Source of the DNA: Nipponacmea schrenckii
Taxonomy: Eukaryota; Mollusca; Gastropoda; Lottiidae
Direction: 5' to 3'
DNA length: 64,000 nt
NCBI GenBank assembly: GCA_030562195.1
Contig: JAUJPP010000006.1
Location: forward strand, 1,488,001 to 1,552,000
Below are positions 50,173 through 61,054 of the stretch, piece after piece (position 1 is the stretch's first letter; each line of letters begins with the position of its first letter). A program made the position numbers and the translations under genes. The notes beneath the pieces are model-generated. The model saw only the letters and a program-made list of their open reading frames with translations. It made no database searches and was not told where the DNA came from.

Positions 50173-51444
50173 GTTAACCGCACTTTCTTGCCACACAGTC
50201 ATCATTTGCTAACCACACCATTCTCTCCATCCAATCATCAACTGTTAACTGCACCATCTCGCCACCCAATCATCAACTGTTAACCGCACCACCTTGCAAC
50301 CCAATCATCAACTGTAAACCGCATCATCTCGCCACCCAATCCTCAACTGTTAACCGCACCACCTTGCAACCCAAACCTCAACCGTAACCGCACTATCTCG
50401 CCACCCAATCCTCATCTGCTAACACAACCATCCCGCCTCCCAATCTTCATCTGCTAACCCAACCATCCCGCCACCCAATCCTTAACTGCTAACACAACCA
50501 TCCCGCCACCCAATCCTTAACTGCTAACACAACCATCCCACCACCCAATCCTTAACTGCTAACACAACCATCCCGCTACCCAATCCTTAACTGCTAACAC
50601 AACCATCCCGCCACCCAATCCTTAACTGCTAACACAACCATCCCGCCACCCAATCCTTAACTGCTAACACAACCATCCCGCTACCCAATCCTTAACTGCT
50701 AACACAACCATCCCGCCACCCAATCCTCAACTGCTAACACAACCATCCCGCCACCCAATCCTTAACTGCTAACACAACCATCCCGCTACCTAATCCTTAA
50801 CTGCTAACACAACCATCCCGCCACCCAATCCTCAACTGCTAACACAACCATCCCACCACCCAATCCCCAACTGCTAACACAACCATCCCGCTACCCAATC
50901 CTTAACTGCTTACCACATCATTTCGCCACACAGTCCTCAACTGCTAACACAACCATCCCGCCACCCAATCCCTAACTGCTAACACAACCATCCCGCCACC
51001 CAATCCTTAACTGCTAACACAACCATCCCACCACCCAATCCTCAACTGCTAACACAACCATCCCACCACCCAATCCTTAACTGCTTACCACATCATTTCG
51101 CCACACAATCCTCAACTGCTAACACAACCATCCCGCCACCCAATCCCTAACTGCTAACACAACCATCCCGCCACCCAATCCTTAACTGCTAACACAACCA
51201 TCCCGCCACCCAATCCTCAACTGGTAACCGCACCATCCCGCCACCCAATCCTCAACAGCTAACCCCACCATCTCGCCACCCAATCCTCTACTGCTAACCC
51301 CATCATCCCTCCATCCACTCCTCAACTGGTAACCGCACCATCCCGCCACCCAATCCTCAACAGCTAACCCCACCATCTCGTCACCCAATCCTCTACTGCT
51401 AACCGCACCATCCCGCTACCCAATCCTCAACGGCTAACCACACC
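50173..51444 (+). repeat. 35-bp C-rich minisatellite, about 36 units
   Basis: Units contain CTGCTAACACAACCATCCCG and CCACCCAATCCTTAA. The plus strand is C/A-rich and nearly G-free. Both edges carry a divergent TAACCGCACCATCTCG type, while the centre is uniform. Confidence 0.96.
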
Positions 51445-52423
51445 GAACACTAATCAGGAACTTGTGTTAGGTTGTAATGAGAACATGGCCTAGGTCACAC
51501 TTTGTGTGAGAATATGAACATGGTAAATTTCCTCGTTTGAGAGAACATTGATGTATTTCATCGAAACTTTTCAAATTATAATCCACGTTACAAATAATAA
51601 TCTGATAACAATTATAAAAGAAACAGGAAGTTGAGAGTTTAATGGGAGTTTTTAATCCAAACATAAAAACTGTCAACTCTGACAAGGTTGTTGATTATTT
51701 CTCTGAAAGAAGTTTATTCGGGATTGGTTTTATAATGGAACATTAATAAGCGTAAGATTTAGGGAGTTCGCCGGCTTCTTCAGAAGAAATGAAATGAAAT
51801 GGATAAAGTCCATCTTTTATGCACCTAATGAATCAATGAAGACGGAAAACGTCCCGCTGTATGCCATAAGGGAAATTTATCTTTGTCAAGAAACGTGTAT
51901 TCGACAAATCCGTTTCTTGCATCTTTACTGATTTGTTTATCTGGTATACATTGATCTGGTCGTATCTCATTATTAAGACCTTCATTATTAGTGGCGAATG
52001 TCACGAGCTCTTTTCACCCAACGCCAAATGGTACTTCTCTTTCAGGAAGTACTTCTATACAACTTTTACTTCCGATATCGCCATTCTTTGGACGTGATTT
52101 ATCTATTCGTATTTTTATTATACAAACGGGGTAAATCTAAAACTTTTAGATGCAAATTGGTTAATAAGCAAGATTCAGATGGCAGAGATAAACGTCTGTT
52201 TACTGAATGCTAATTTAATTGTTGGGGAATTTACATTTATAATTGTATAATTTTCAAATAACGGATATAAAATAAGGAATCGGTCCAGTTGTTCGAGTAC
52301 AATTTCAGGCTTAAATGTTGAGGAGTTAATTCTTTAATCGTATTGAATGTGCGTTTTCATGATTTCTACATTTAAATCCCAAGATAACTAATTTCCTAAT
52401 TTCTTTCTCTTTTCTAATTTCAG
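51445..52423. other. Last part of the intron, with a SINE fragment and the acceptor
   Basis: Contains a SINE family 1 tail fragment (51786-51880, minus orientation: GAAATGAAATGGA, then GCACCTAATGAA and GAAGACGGAAAACG). The rest is unique, up to the pyrimidine-rich acceptor ending at 52423. Confidence 0.6.
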
Positions 52424-53133
52424 GTTCTCTGTGTCCGGTCTGTGAAATTCCGGAAGATTTATTTAAAGTGATATTCTGGCTTGGCTATTGTAATTCTCTA
52501 ATGAATCCAGTTATCTACGCATGCTCCAGTCGGGAATTTAAACGCGCGTTTAAACGGATATTGTCTTGTAAATTTCGTAGACGACCTCGTGGATTTTTAA
52601 TTGATACAACGGAGCGTTCGTCTTCTACATTGGACATGAGTCGTGTCGGCTGTCAACTGACTGAGATAGGAGTAACTGACTTCAAGAAACAATACACGTC
52701 ATTACGACAGAAACACCCGAGTAGCCCCATGGCTCGCTATCAAACTATTAACAAGACTAGTGCCTCCACCGACAACTCGCCTCAAGCATCGCCAGAATCG
52801 CCCATTCACAGTCTTCGAATGTTTCAATTAAAACGTAGACTGAATAATGAGAACATAACCGGAAGTCAAAGCATGTATGACACCCTAACCGGAAATGGAT
52901 GTGTGAAATCTAAGGAGGGTGAAAATGACCGAGTGAACGGACTAACATTGTGTAACACAAACAGTCGGCTCTATGCTGATCAGACATACCATTCTCAAAT
53001 AACATTAGACGGAAGTTTCGCTGACGACGAGGATTACGTCAACTCCGTCATTGTTAATAGTAGAAACCATAGTAACGGTAACGGTAACGGTAACGGAACT
53101 CCGTTACGTGTTATGAATATTGCGGAATGTTAA
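52424..53133 (+). CDS. ADRA1-like: Alpha-1 adrenergic receptor-like GPCR, exon 2 (ECL3, TM7, tail)
   Basis: Completes Gly315 and codes for residues 316-550; stop TAA at 53131-53133. It starts with a short third extracellular loop containing Cys318 and Cys321 (CPVC). TM7 is [19 protein letters not shown]: Phe328 (7.35) and Phe332 (7.39) are aromatic positions typical of alpha-1 receptors, Tyr336 is 7.43, and NPxxY is at 342-346. Helix 8 follows as [14 protein letters not shown], and Cys363 is a likely palmitoylation site. The tail of about 185 residues is rich in Ser/Thr and ends near an Asn-Gly repeat (53074-53097) and MNIAEC, with no obvious class I PDZ ligand. The frame joins exon 1 exactly at phase 1. 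A GTG at 52468 is the internal Val330 codon, not a start. Confidence 0.92.
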
Positions 53134-54170
53134 CAGCATTTGAATTTTGTGACGTCATATTATTGTGTGAATGCCAGAATCTATTGGTTAACGGAAGTGG
53201 TTCATACGGAAATAAGTGTTTGATCTTGGGTTTGTTTTTCTGGAAAAGAACCGACGACAGAAGTTGAATCTATTGCATTTATTTCACATTATAAAAGAAA
53301 CACCGGGACATTGAGTTTGATGATATTTGTTCGAAAAAGTTATTTATTTTAGGGCTTTAAAACAAAGTCTTCAAGTGATACGCACAAAATCTTTTAAAAA
53401 TCTTTGAAGTGGGCTTATTTAGTATCATGGGACGGAACTAAGTGAGCAATTATAAAAAAAATTAAGTTTTGTTGGCTTTTTAAATTTATTCAAGAAATTT
53501 CATTGATTTGAGGCAAACACTTATTACAGAAGACCGAAAGTTTGAGTGGCCGAGGAAGTGTCTGTATACGTCGTGAGGAGCAACACAACCTGTGACGAGG
53601 CAATGATACAAGGTATATTCCGGAAAAACTGATTTCAGACAGAAACCACACATACCAGAATCTTGACCGGCTATTCATATCTCTCCTCACACGGTTCATA
53701 GTGATATCCCATCTTATTGAAATAGTCAGCTCTCGGTGATCTTCTTATGTATTGTTTATAACATCAGTGTGCTTTAACTATAAATCCACAAACAACGAAC
53801 AAGTCTTTTTTATTTCAAGTTTTCGGGGATGTTCTGTTGGAATTGAGAACCATAATATAACAATATAATAATATTCTGAATGAGAATCATCAAGGAATTC
53901 AGTTATTTTATATTAATTGGGTGAAGACGTTTAAGACGAACTCATTTATTGACTAGTTGAAATATATCATCTACAACGTTTAAGACCCCCCCCCTCCCCC
54001 ATGTAAAATCCCAATACATCCACTACAGCAGCAACCAAAAAGAAAATAACATAATAGCACACAAACAGTAATAAATCAAGGCATCTAAACCCATAAGTAA
54101 GAAGGAATGTATCAAAGTCATCTACGTCCAATGCAAAATATAATTATCTCTTCTTGAAAATTGAAATTAA
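53134..54170 (+). other. Receptor 3' flank, probable 3' UTR
   Basis: No canonical AATAAA was found until 54070-54075, about 940 bases after the stop, so the 3' UTR may be about 0.9-1 kb or may use a variant signal. A TGACGTCA palindrome at 53150-53157 is probably incidental here. A C-rich homopolymer tract lies near 53985-54000. Confidence 0.4.
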
Positions 54171-54512
54171 TGGAGTTTTACGTCCTAATCGCCTGAACTT
54201 TATGGACGAATGAAGACGGGTTACGTCATGCATAATGCTATAAGGGAAATCTTTCCACGACAGCGGTATTAGCATACTCTCTATGCAATTTTCAACTGTC
54301 GAAGGATCTTCGTACAGCTTGTAGTACATGGGGCCTCGAATTATTGTTCCATCATAACGACTAGACGCTTTTTTCATGTCAATCCCTCCGACCTGCATCA
54401 CTGATAAGGGGAAACCGGGCTGAAAAATCCGAAAGTCCATCTCACCCTAGCCGGGATTGCACCCTGGACCTTCAGATTAGCGAGCAAGTGTCTAACTCAC
54501 TAAGGGACAATA
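54171..54512 (-). mobile_element. SINE family 1, near-complete copy with tRNA-like head
   Basis: Read on the minus strand it begins near 54512 with TCCCTTAGTGAGTTAGACAC (A-box-like). GGGTGCAATCCCGGC (B-box-like) follows. The body contains GATGCAGGTCGGAGGGATTG and TTATGCATGACGTAACCCGT, and the tail is GGACGTAAAACTCC at 54171. Length is about 340 bp. The 98-codon minus frame over it is not a gene. Confidence 0.75.
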
Positions 54513-54570
54513 CACTTTTGCTGGACCTTTGTATTGCCGGCATTCTAAAGCTTACCAACTCTTTTACACC

Positions 54571-54671
54571 AGTGGCCTTATTCTAGAAAACCTAATTGAG
54601 ATAACTAGGAAATATATTAATCTTATTGGTTAATACAATGAGTTAATTATGTTATCTAGAATAAGACACCT
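54571..54671. mobile_element. Small inverted-repeat element related to the 16.7-kb MITE
   Basis: GTGGCCTTATTCTAGAAAAC at the left pairs with GTTATCTAGAATAAGACACC at the right. The centre AGGAAATATATTAATCTTAT resembles the 16.7-kb element's AGGAAATACGGTAATCTGAT. No tandem growth has occurred here. Confidence 0.7.
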
Positions 54672-54828
54672 GTAGTAGAAGCAGTTGGTAGAAATACCGA
54701 CCACGTCCGATTCACAAAATATATTCTTGCTGGCGAAACAGCAATGCATGAATTTGGTTAAACACGTCTTTGGTTCAAACGAGATATGGATTAGGCACAG
54801 AATTGTGACTATAACATCAATAACAAAT

Positions 54829-55070
54829 GGAAATAATACATATGAAACTACGTATGGTTTTTATATTTGGAAATAATACATATGAAACTACGGTTGGTTC
54901 GTACATAGAAATAACACACGAAACTACATATGGTTCTTACACGGAAATAACACACACGAAACTATGTATGGTTCTTATATGGGCATAACACACATGAAAC
55001 TACGTAATATGGTTCTTACATAGATATAACATACATGAAACTACGTATGGTTCTTACATAGAAATATGAG
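54829..55070 (+). repeat. 38-bp minisatellite, about 6 units
   Basis: Units contain GAAACTACGTATGGTTCTTA and CATAGAAATAACACACAT, with several substitutions and small indels. Confidence 0.88.
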
Positions 55071-55640
55071 CACACAAAACAGAAGCACAACAAAACAATA
55101 TGAGACTCTTTGGAGAAACAATTTACAGCGAAATGTCCGACATTTTATGTTTATCGTCAATTTGTCATAAATAACAAGATGTAGAAAAACATTTCTGTAT
55201 TGGTCAGTGTATCGAAAACTAACAACTGTTACGTCTCTTTATACGATGTATGATAGTATACGTTTTGTAGGTGGATTGTTTGGTTCTATATGATAATACA
55301 GTGACGTACAGAATATTGTTTGTGATAATGGTGAAAATCAGTATTGATATATTTTATATTAAACTAGTCATTTAACTTGATAGTTAATTTTCCTCGTTAA
55401 ATGGACTCATACAGCTCTCTAATACCATCGTTTCATTAGGACTATTACTGAAAGCTCCCTATTAAATGGCACTAATAGGTGATAATTGTCCTTTTGTTCT
55501 GGTAAAATATACCATTAACTAAATACGCTCGTACTAATTTATACTCAATTTGCTGACTAGCGTGTACGTATGTCCGTTACAAAAGCAATTTTTTTTCTTT
55601 ACATGATGCACCTTTTTCTCTAGGATAAATGACTGAGTGC
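55071..55640. other. Unique intergenic DNA
   Basis: Nothing recognised. Confidence 0.45.
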
Positions 55641-56330
55641 GGTAGACAATGAGAACCCGGGACATCCTAGAAGTAGTGTTTGAAGTTAAGATCCAAAGAC
55701 AATGTTAGAATTTGAGACCCTGGGATATCCTAGAAACAATGTTAGAAGTAAAGACCCTATAGAAACAGGGTCAAAAGTTAAGACCCTAAACTAAAACGTG
55801 TCTAATTTAAGCCCTCAATATCCTGAAAGCGTGTAAATTTAAGCCCCCGGATACCAAAAAGGGCAAAATTCTTTTTCCTAGAATGATGCAATTTAAGCCC
55901 TCTAGGAAAAATGACTGAAGCGGTAGACAATTAAACCCGGGGATATCCTAGAAACAGTGTTAGAAGTTAAGATCCAAAAAAACAATGTTAGAAGTTAAGA
56001 CTCCTGGGATATCCTAGAAAAAAGTGTTAGAAGTTAAGACCCTAAAAGAAACTGTGTCAAAAGGTTAATACCCAAAGGATATCCTAAAATACATTGTTAG
56101 AAGTTAAGACCCCTTGGATATCCTAGAAACAGTAAAAGTTAATATCCAAAGGATATCCTAGAAACAGTGTAAAAAAGGTTAAGATCCTAGGATATCCTAG
56201 AAACGGGTGTAAAAAAGGTTAAGATCCTAGGATGTCCTAGAAACAGTGTAAAGAAGTTAAACCCAAAGGATATCCAAAGAAACAGTTTTAAAAAAACGTT
56301 AAAAAGGACCCAAAGGATTTTCGATAATAC
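55641..56330 (+). repeat. Degenerate 35-40-bp minisatellite
   Basis: The phrases GGATATCCTAGAAACAGTGT and AGAAGTTAAGACCC recur about 15 times with variable spacing and many A insertions, so it is an eroded array. An AAATGACTGA..GCGGTAGACAAT segment is itself duplicated (about 55627 and 55909). Confidence 0.85.
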
Positions 56331-57370
56331 GCTTTCCCCCATCTATCTTAACTACTAAATATTGTCTAACAGCACCAAGTCAAAACATCAAGCAAATTGA
56401 GAAATAAACTACTCAAAATATGGAAAAATAGCCAATCCTGCTTGGATAAAAAGGTAGGTTAGCTGTTCAATATGTCTGATATTAATTCCGTCTACATTTG
56501 TACTTGGCATTGAAATTTGGAAAGTAAACACCTGCAGCTGACAGATATGTCGAGGACTTTATTTCATGTATCGGTCTTCAGACTACACTGGTGCCTCATA
56601 TCTTCAATATGATCTGATCAGTATACGTGCTAACTAACATGTAAGTATGTTCCCGATTTATGTTTTTTGATCAGTGATGAAATTTTATTCGAACGGGTCG
56701 CCGTGTATAAAGAGTTAAGATTAGGTGTTTTACCACTAAGTTTGGTTTTATAATACAACCTATATAAGATTACGCTTGTTAACACCAACTTGGCTGTAAA
56801 AATAAATAAATATGGATAAGGAGACGCTGTTAATAATGTTCTTTATCACTCATCGATACAAAAAATTTAAAAAAAATTTTTAAAAAGTTTAATTTTATAT
56901 ATGATCTGTCGTGTAATAATTGATACGTTGATTGTTCTATTGAGATCCTGTTGTACGAATATATCATTGACGTCACTGCTATTAGCACTATATTATTCCT
57001 ATATATATATATATATACGGTTTATTAACAAGAAGGGGCGATAATCACCAACACGTGGAGGTTATAACTATACAAATACTCAAATAGATGATAACAACGT
57101 TTTATTTCATGGACAAGTTCACATCTCGAAATTCACCCATTTCACCTCAACGTCTTGTACGTAAATAAAAAACTAGATGAAATAAAAGTTTAGAAATATA
57201 TAAAATCACTTGTTTACATTGATAAATAGTCACATCTGAAGATCTCTACACTTTTTCCATTTCCAGCTTATGAAGGTACTAAACATAACACACTAGGCTT
57301 CAGTTTATTGTCTCATTAATTTAGTTTTTCTATATATATATATATATTCCTGAAAAGAAAACTAGGCTTT
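56331..57370. other. Unique DNA with two TA dinucleotide tracts
   Basis: Short (TA)n runs are at 57001-57016 and 57331-57348. Nothing else was recognised. Confidence 0.55.
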
Positions 57371-57452
57371 ACCTTTAGCGGAGACTGAATCCTGGACAAG
57401 CAGGTTAATAAGCAAGAGTCTTAACTCACAGAACTATAGAGGTACCACAACC
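57371..57452 (-). mobile_element. tRNA-like head of SINE family 1
   Basis: On the minus strand CTATAGTTCTGTGAGTTAAG, ACTCTTGCTTATTAACC and CAGGATTCAGTCTCC line up with the head at 54441-54510. No body follows, so it is a truncated copy. It does not fold as a complete tRNA by eye. Confidence 0.55.
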
Positions 57453-58044
57453 ACGCTACATAATATAACCCTTATTTTAAGATATTTTAACAATTTATAT
57501 ACTTCTAGAAGAAGTCTAGTTTATAGTGGGTTTTGTTAACGAAGAAAAACACAAAGAGTCCTTGCTCATTAAACCATTTCTCGTTGAGTAGAGTATTTTC
57601 TCTATTTATTGAGCGTATCGACATGCGTCTGTAAACGACATACGTCAGTAGTATTTGCTGTTAGAGTTAAAACAACATTTGCTTAAACAATGTTTGAAAT
57701 CAGTTTCAATAGCGACATTCTTTGAACTATTGTTGTATTGGGTCCTATCTATTTTATTTCACCGCCGATCGATGTCATTTTTTCTCGGTCAGGCTGAGGA
57801 AATACATTGGAATTGAGGAAAGAAAACAAACCATTTTAACCCAGATCAGGTCTCAGGAAATGGATATTAACGTTCCACTCCTGTAGTCTCGTTTTGATTT
57901 GTGAAGTAATGTTCAAAGAAAAATAAACTGCATAAGTACATTTCTGTTTTTTGTAATTTACATTTACGTACCGTTTTTCGGCTTCTGCCTTGAGAAATGA
58001 AAACACACGCAATATGGACGTTTCTATCAGTGAAAATAAATGAA
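57453..58044. other. Unique intergenic DNA
   Basis: Nothing recognised. Confidence 0.45.
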
Positions 58045-58300
58045 ATGTAGTTTTATGTCCTACTCTTCTGCTCTGCACCTAATGAAGACGGGTAACACCA
58101 TGCAGTGTGCAATGAGGGAAATTTTACCAGGACAGTGGCGTTATCCCACTCTGTTTGAGATTTCTATCCGTCGAGGGATCTTTATGTGTTCATTGTACCA
58201 TTTGAACGACAATACGCTTTTTCCACGCCCGCCTCTCATATGTCAGAAGTAAATGAAATGAAATGGAGTTTTACGTTCTACTATTCTGCACCGTATGGGA
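58045..58300 (-). mobile_element. SINE family 1 body and tail, with a second tail start
   Basis: The tail AGTTTTATGTCCTACTCTTC is followed by CACCTAATGAAGACGGGTAA, CATGCAGTGTGCAATGAGGG and GACAGTGGCGTTATCCC. A second tail start, GGAGTTTTACGTTCTAC, begins at about 58264. Confidence 0.72.
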
Positions 58301-58364
58301 TATTGATAACGGTTGCCAATAGTAAAGACAAACTGTTGTACGTTGAGCGATAGAATGGATTGGA

Positions 58365-58555
58365 ATAGTCGTCATGGGTTCTTCGCCTGGATCGGTGTGT
58401 GAAAGTTTGATGACCTTAAACAAGTCTTTGCTCATAATTCCAGTCGACCAAGCTGTAAATGGGTACGGATAATCTGGGAAAGATCAATACAAAGAAGGTT
58501 TGAACTTGGACCAGCCGGTTGGAAAGAATAATTGTGAAATTAAGTTGTGAATTTG
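58365..58555 (+). mobile_element. SINE family 2 body, plus orientation
   Basis: GGATCGGTGTGTGAAAG, CTCATAATTCCAGTCGACC, AGCTGTAAATGGGTACGG and CCAGCCGGTTGGAAAGA line up with the copy at 48945-49240. The head is not clear. Confidence 0.72.
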
Positions 58556-58616
58556 TAAACATTATTTATCCCTACCTTATTCTTTAATATAAGATTTGAA
58601 TGGAATTTAGAAGAAG

Positions 58617-58713
58617 CACAAATACAAGACAATACTATGGAATATGCACACTTATTTAATAAGGTTACAAAATACACCTTGTGCCTATTCCATAGTATTG
58701 TCTTGTATTTGTG
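58617..58713. mobile_element. Compact hairpin element with 28-bp perfect inverted repeats
   Basis: Arm 58617-58644 (CACAAATACAAGACAATACT then ATGGAATA) is the exact reverse complement of arm 58686-58713. Complementarity continues inward for several bases with one mismatch. The loop is about 25-40 bases. The perfection of the arms suggests a recent MITE or hairpin-forming locus. Confidence 0.85.
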
Positions 58714-59282
58714 GTATTATATGAACCTATCATCCCTACCTGGAATCTAGCGACATTAGAGTAAATATCAAGATTAATAATACGGCATGACTGAAAATAT
58801 GATGTACATAACAAAATAATCTTCTATCATTCTCGCGTTAAACACCGGGGCTGGAATCTCCACTCTTTATAAATCATTACAATCTAAAAAAACACACGTC
58901 TTCCTTGTGAACAATAGTTGATAAAAAACCATAAACAATAGTCTTTCTATAGGATACACAAAACTTTCATTCTTATTGTGACGAATAAATTGACACAAAT
59001 AAAACAGTTTATGACATATAGAAATCAAATTAACGTGGGCGACCAGAATACATAGTTGATACTTCAGGCCCCAGTCAGAAAGATAAACAAACAAGTAACA
59101 GCGTACACACCTTGTGAAATACATGTACAACAATTCGACGTTACCAGGTTAATGACGTCAAGTTATCAACTCTCAAACCCACGTTAAAACTGTCCGTCCT
59201 CTGTGGTTTGCCAGCTGTATTATAATCATTTGCATTTATTTGCTTATTTGTGGATTGTTTTAATTAATATATCCTTAATAAT
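58714..59282. other. Unique intergenic DNA
   Basis: The 88-codon minus frame at 58867-59133 shows no recognisable domain. Nothing else was seen. Confidence 0.45.
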
Positions 59283-60299
59283 ACATGAAAGTACCAGAAC
59301 TATAGATCCGGGCTGTGTTTCAATGGAAGATACATAATACTAGTACTACATGGGAAGTACCAGTTTCAATGGTCAGATACCCTCATACAATGAAAGTACC
59401 CTGAACTACATGAACGTACCATGTTTCAATGGTAGATACATCATACTACATGAAAGTACCAGAACCCCAGACCCGGTACCATGTTTCAATGGAAGATACA
59501 TAATACTACATCAAAGTACCAGAACCCCAGACCCGGTTCCATGTTTCAATGGAAGATATATAATACTACATCAAAGTACCAGAACCCCAGACCCGGTTCC
59601 ATGTTTCAATGGAAGATATATAATACTACATCAAAGTACCAGAACCCCAGACCCGGTTCCATGTTTCAATGGAAGATATATAATACTACATCAAAGTACC
59701 AGAACCCCAGACCCGGTTCCATGTTTCAATGGAAGATATATAATACTACATCAAAGTACCAGAACCCCAGACCCGGTTCCATGTTTCAATGGAAGATATA
59801 TAATACTACATCAAAGTACCAGAACCCCAGACCCGGTTCCATGTTTCAATGGAAGATATATAATACTACATCAAAGTACCAGAACCCCAGACCCGGTTCC
59901 ATGTTTCAATGGAAGATATATAATACTACATCAAAGTACCAGAACCCCAGACCCGGTTCCATGTTTCAATGGAAGATATATAATACTACATCAAAGTACC
60001 AGAACCCCAGACCCGGTTCCATGTTTCAATGGAAGATATATAATACTACATCAAAGTACCAGAACCCCAGACCCTGTTCCATGTTTCAATGGAAGATATA
60101 TAATACTACATGAAAGTACCAGAACCCCAGACCCTGTTCCATGTTTCAATGGAAGATATATAATACTACATCAAAGTACCAGAACCCCAGACCCGGTTCC
60201 ATGTTTCAATGGAAGATATATAATACTACATCAAAGTACCAGAACCCCAGACCCGGTTCCATGTTTCAATTGAAGATATATAATACTACATCAAAGTAC
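59283..60299 (+). repeat. 60-bp minisatellite, about 17 units, nearly identical
   Basis: Units contain GGTTCCATGTTTCAATGGAA, GATATATAATACTACATCAA and AGTACCAGAACCCCAGACCC. Nine consecutive units (59521-60060) are identical, and divergence is confined to the edges. Two plus-strand frames are open for up to 307 codons with 20-residue repeats, purely because 60 is a multiple of three. Confidence 0.98.
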
Positions 60300-61054
60300 G
60301 TTTTAGGCCAAATAAGTACAGGAAGGTAACAATAATAAACCAGCATGGCAGCCGTAGAATAAGATATTCATACGCCGTGACTGTCAGGCTGTGTACATAT
60401 TTTGATACCTGAACAAGAAACGTTAATACATTACATATCAGAATCACAGAATCATGACCACTTAATGTCATATTTTTAACAATCTGTTGTATGTGTCTCA
60501 CGTAAATCTATAATGACTCTGTCAATTTTCTTACCGCAGTCACGATCGAGATTTTAATTTGAAAGAGTTCACCACATGATCAATCAAATGATATTTAACT
60601 GTCAGAACTTTCCAAATGGCAAATCAATGGCATTTAACTCACTGTTAAATCATCACAAAAGTGTTTTATACACCCACATGAAATGTGAGGTGTGCCGTCA
60701 CCCATCTCGGTCCGTTCGTGCGGAGCGACATCGAAAAATATTTAGTATGAGTTATTTCCCTTGTTTTTGAAATGCTCCTAAACACTCTACGATGATGTGA
60801 GAGTGTGTAAAAACCCAATGATAAACCCTTTTGAAAATCAGCGAAATCGGAAAATATTAAGTATGAGTTATTGCCCTTGTTCAATTTTATCTCATTTTAG
60901 CTACCATTTGAATACCAATCAAGAAAAAAAAAAACATGATCAGTACGAGTTTTGAAGAATGAAGAATATCGAGCAACTCACGCCACACCATTCAGGCCCG
61001 AGTTTCACCGCCCGGATCTCAAGGATTATCAACAACCAAACCAACAAGATAGAA
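60300..61054. other. Unique DNA with a short internal duplication
   Basis: AAAATATTTAGTATGAGTTA..CCCTTGTT at about 60735-60768 recurs as AAAATATTAAGTATGAGTTA at about 60850-60882. Otherwise nothing was recognised. Confidence 0.5.

Larger units (their letters stand above)
21793..52423 (+). other. 30.6-kb phase-1 intron of the receptor gene
   Basis: The donor is AG|GTAAGT at 21793. The acceptor is a pyrimidine tract with TTCTCTTTTCTAATTTCAG ending at 52423, with CTAAT branch-like motifs near 52390-52400. The split falls inside the Gly codon that closes LPLG at the end of TM6. By my estimate about 10 kb of it is tandem repeat, alongside SINE, foldback and unique AT-rich DNA. Established knowledge: vertebrate ADRA1 genes carry one long coding intron at the same place, so position and large size both fit an old family intron. 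Confidence 0.9.

Noticed and set aside
52468..53133. Independent gene starting at GTG 52468
   Set aside because: The GTG is Val330 within TM7; the true exon begins at the acceptor 52423|52424 and joins exon 1 in phase.
53150..53157. TGACGTCA as a cAMP-response promoter element
   Set aside because: Lies just after the receptor stop codon. The same octamer or near matches occur elsewhere in intergenic DNA (for example near 13004, 14030, 49193), so it is probably incidental.
54144..54440. 98-codon minus-strand frame
   Set aside because: Coincides with a SINE family 1 copy.
59350..60273. 307-codon plus-strand repetitive protein
   Set aside because: The 60-bp array leaves two overlapping frames open on one strand. 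There is no signal peptide, flanking unique coding sequence or splice context.
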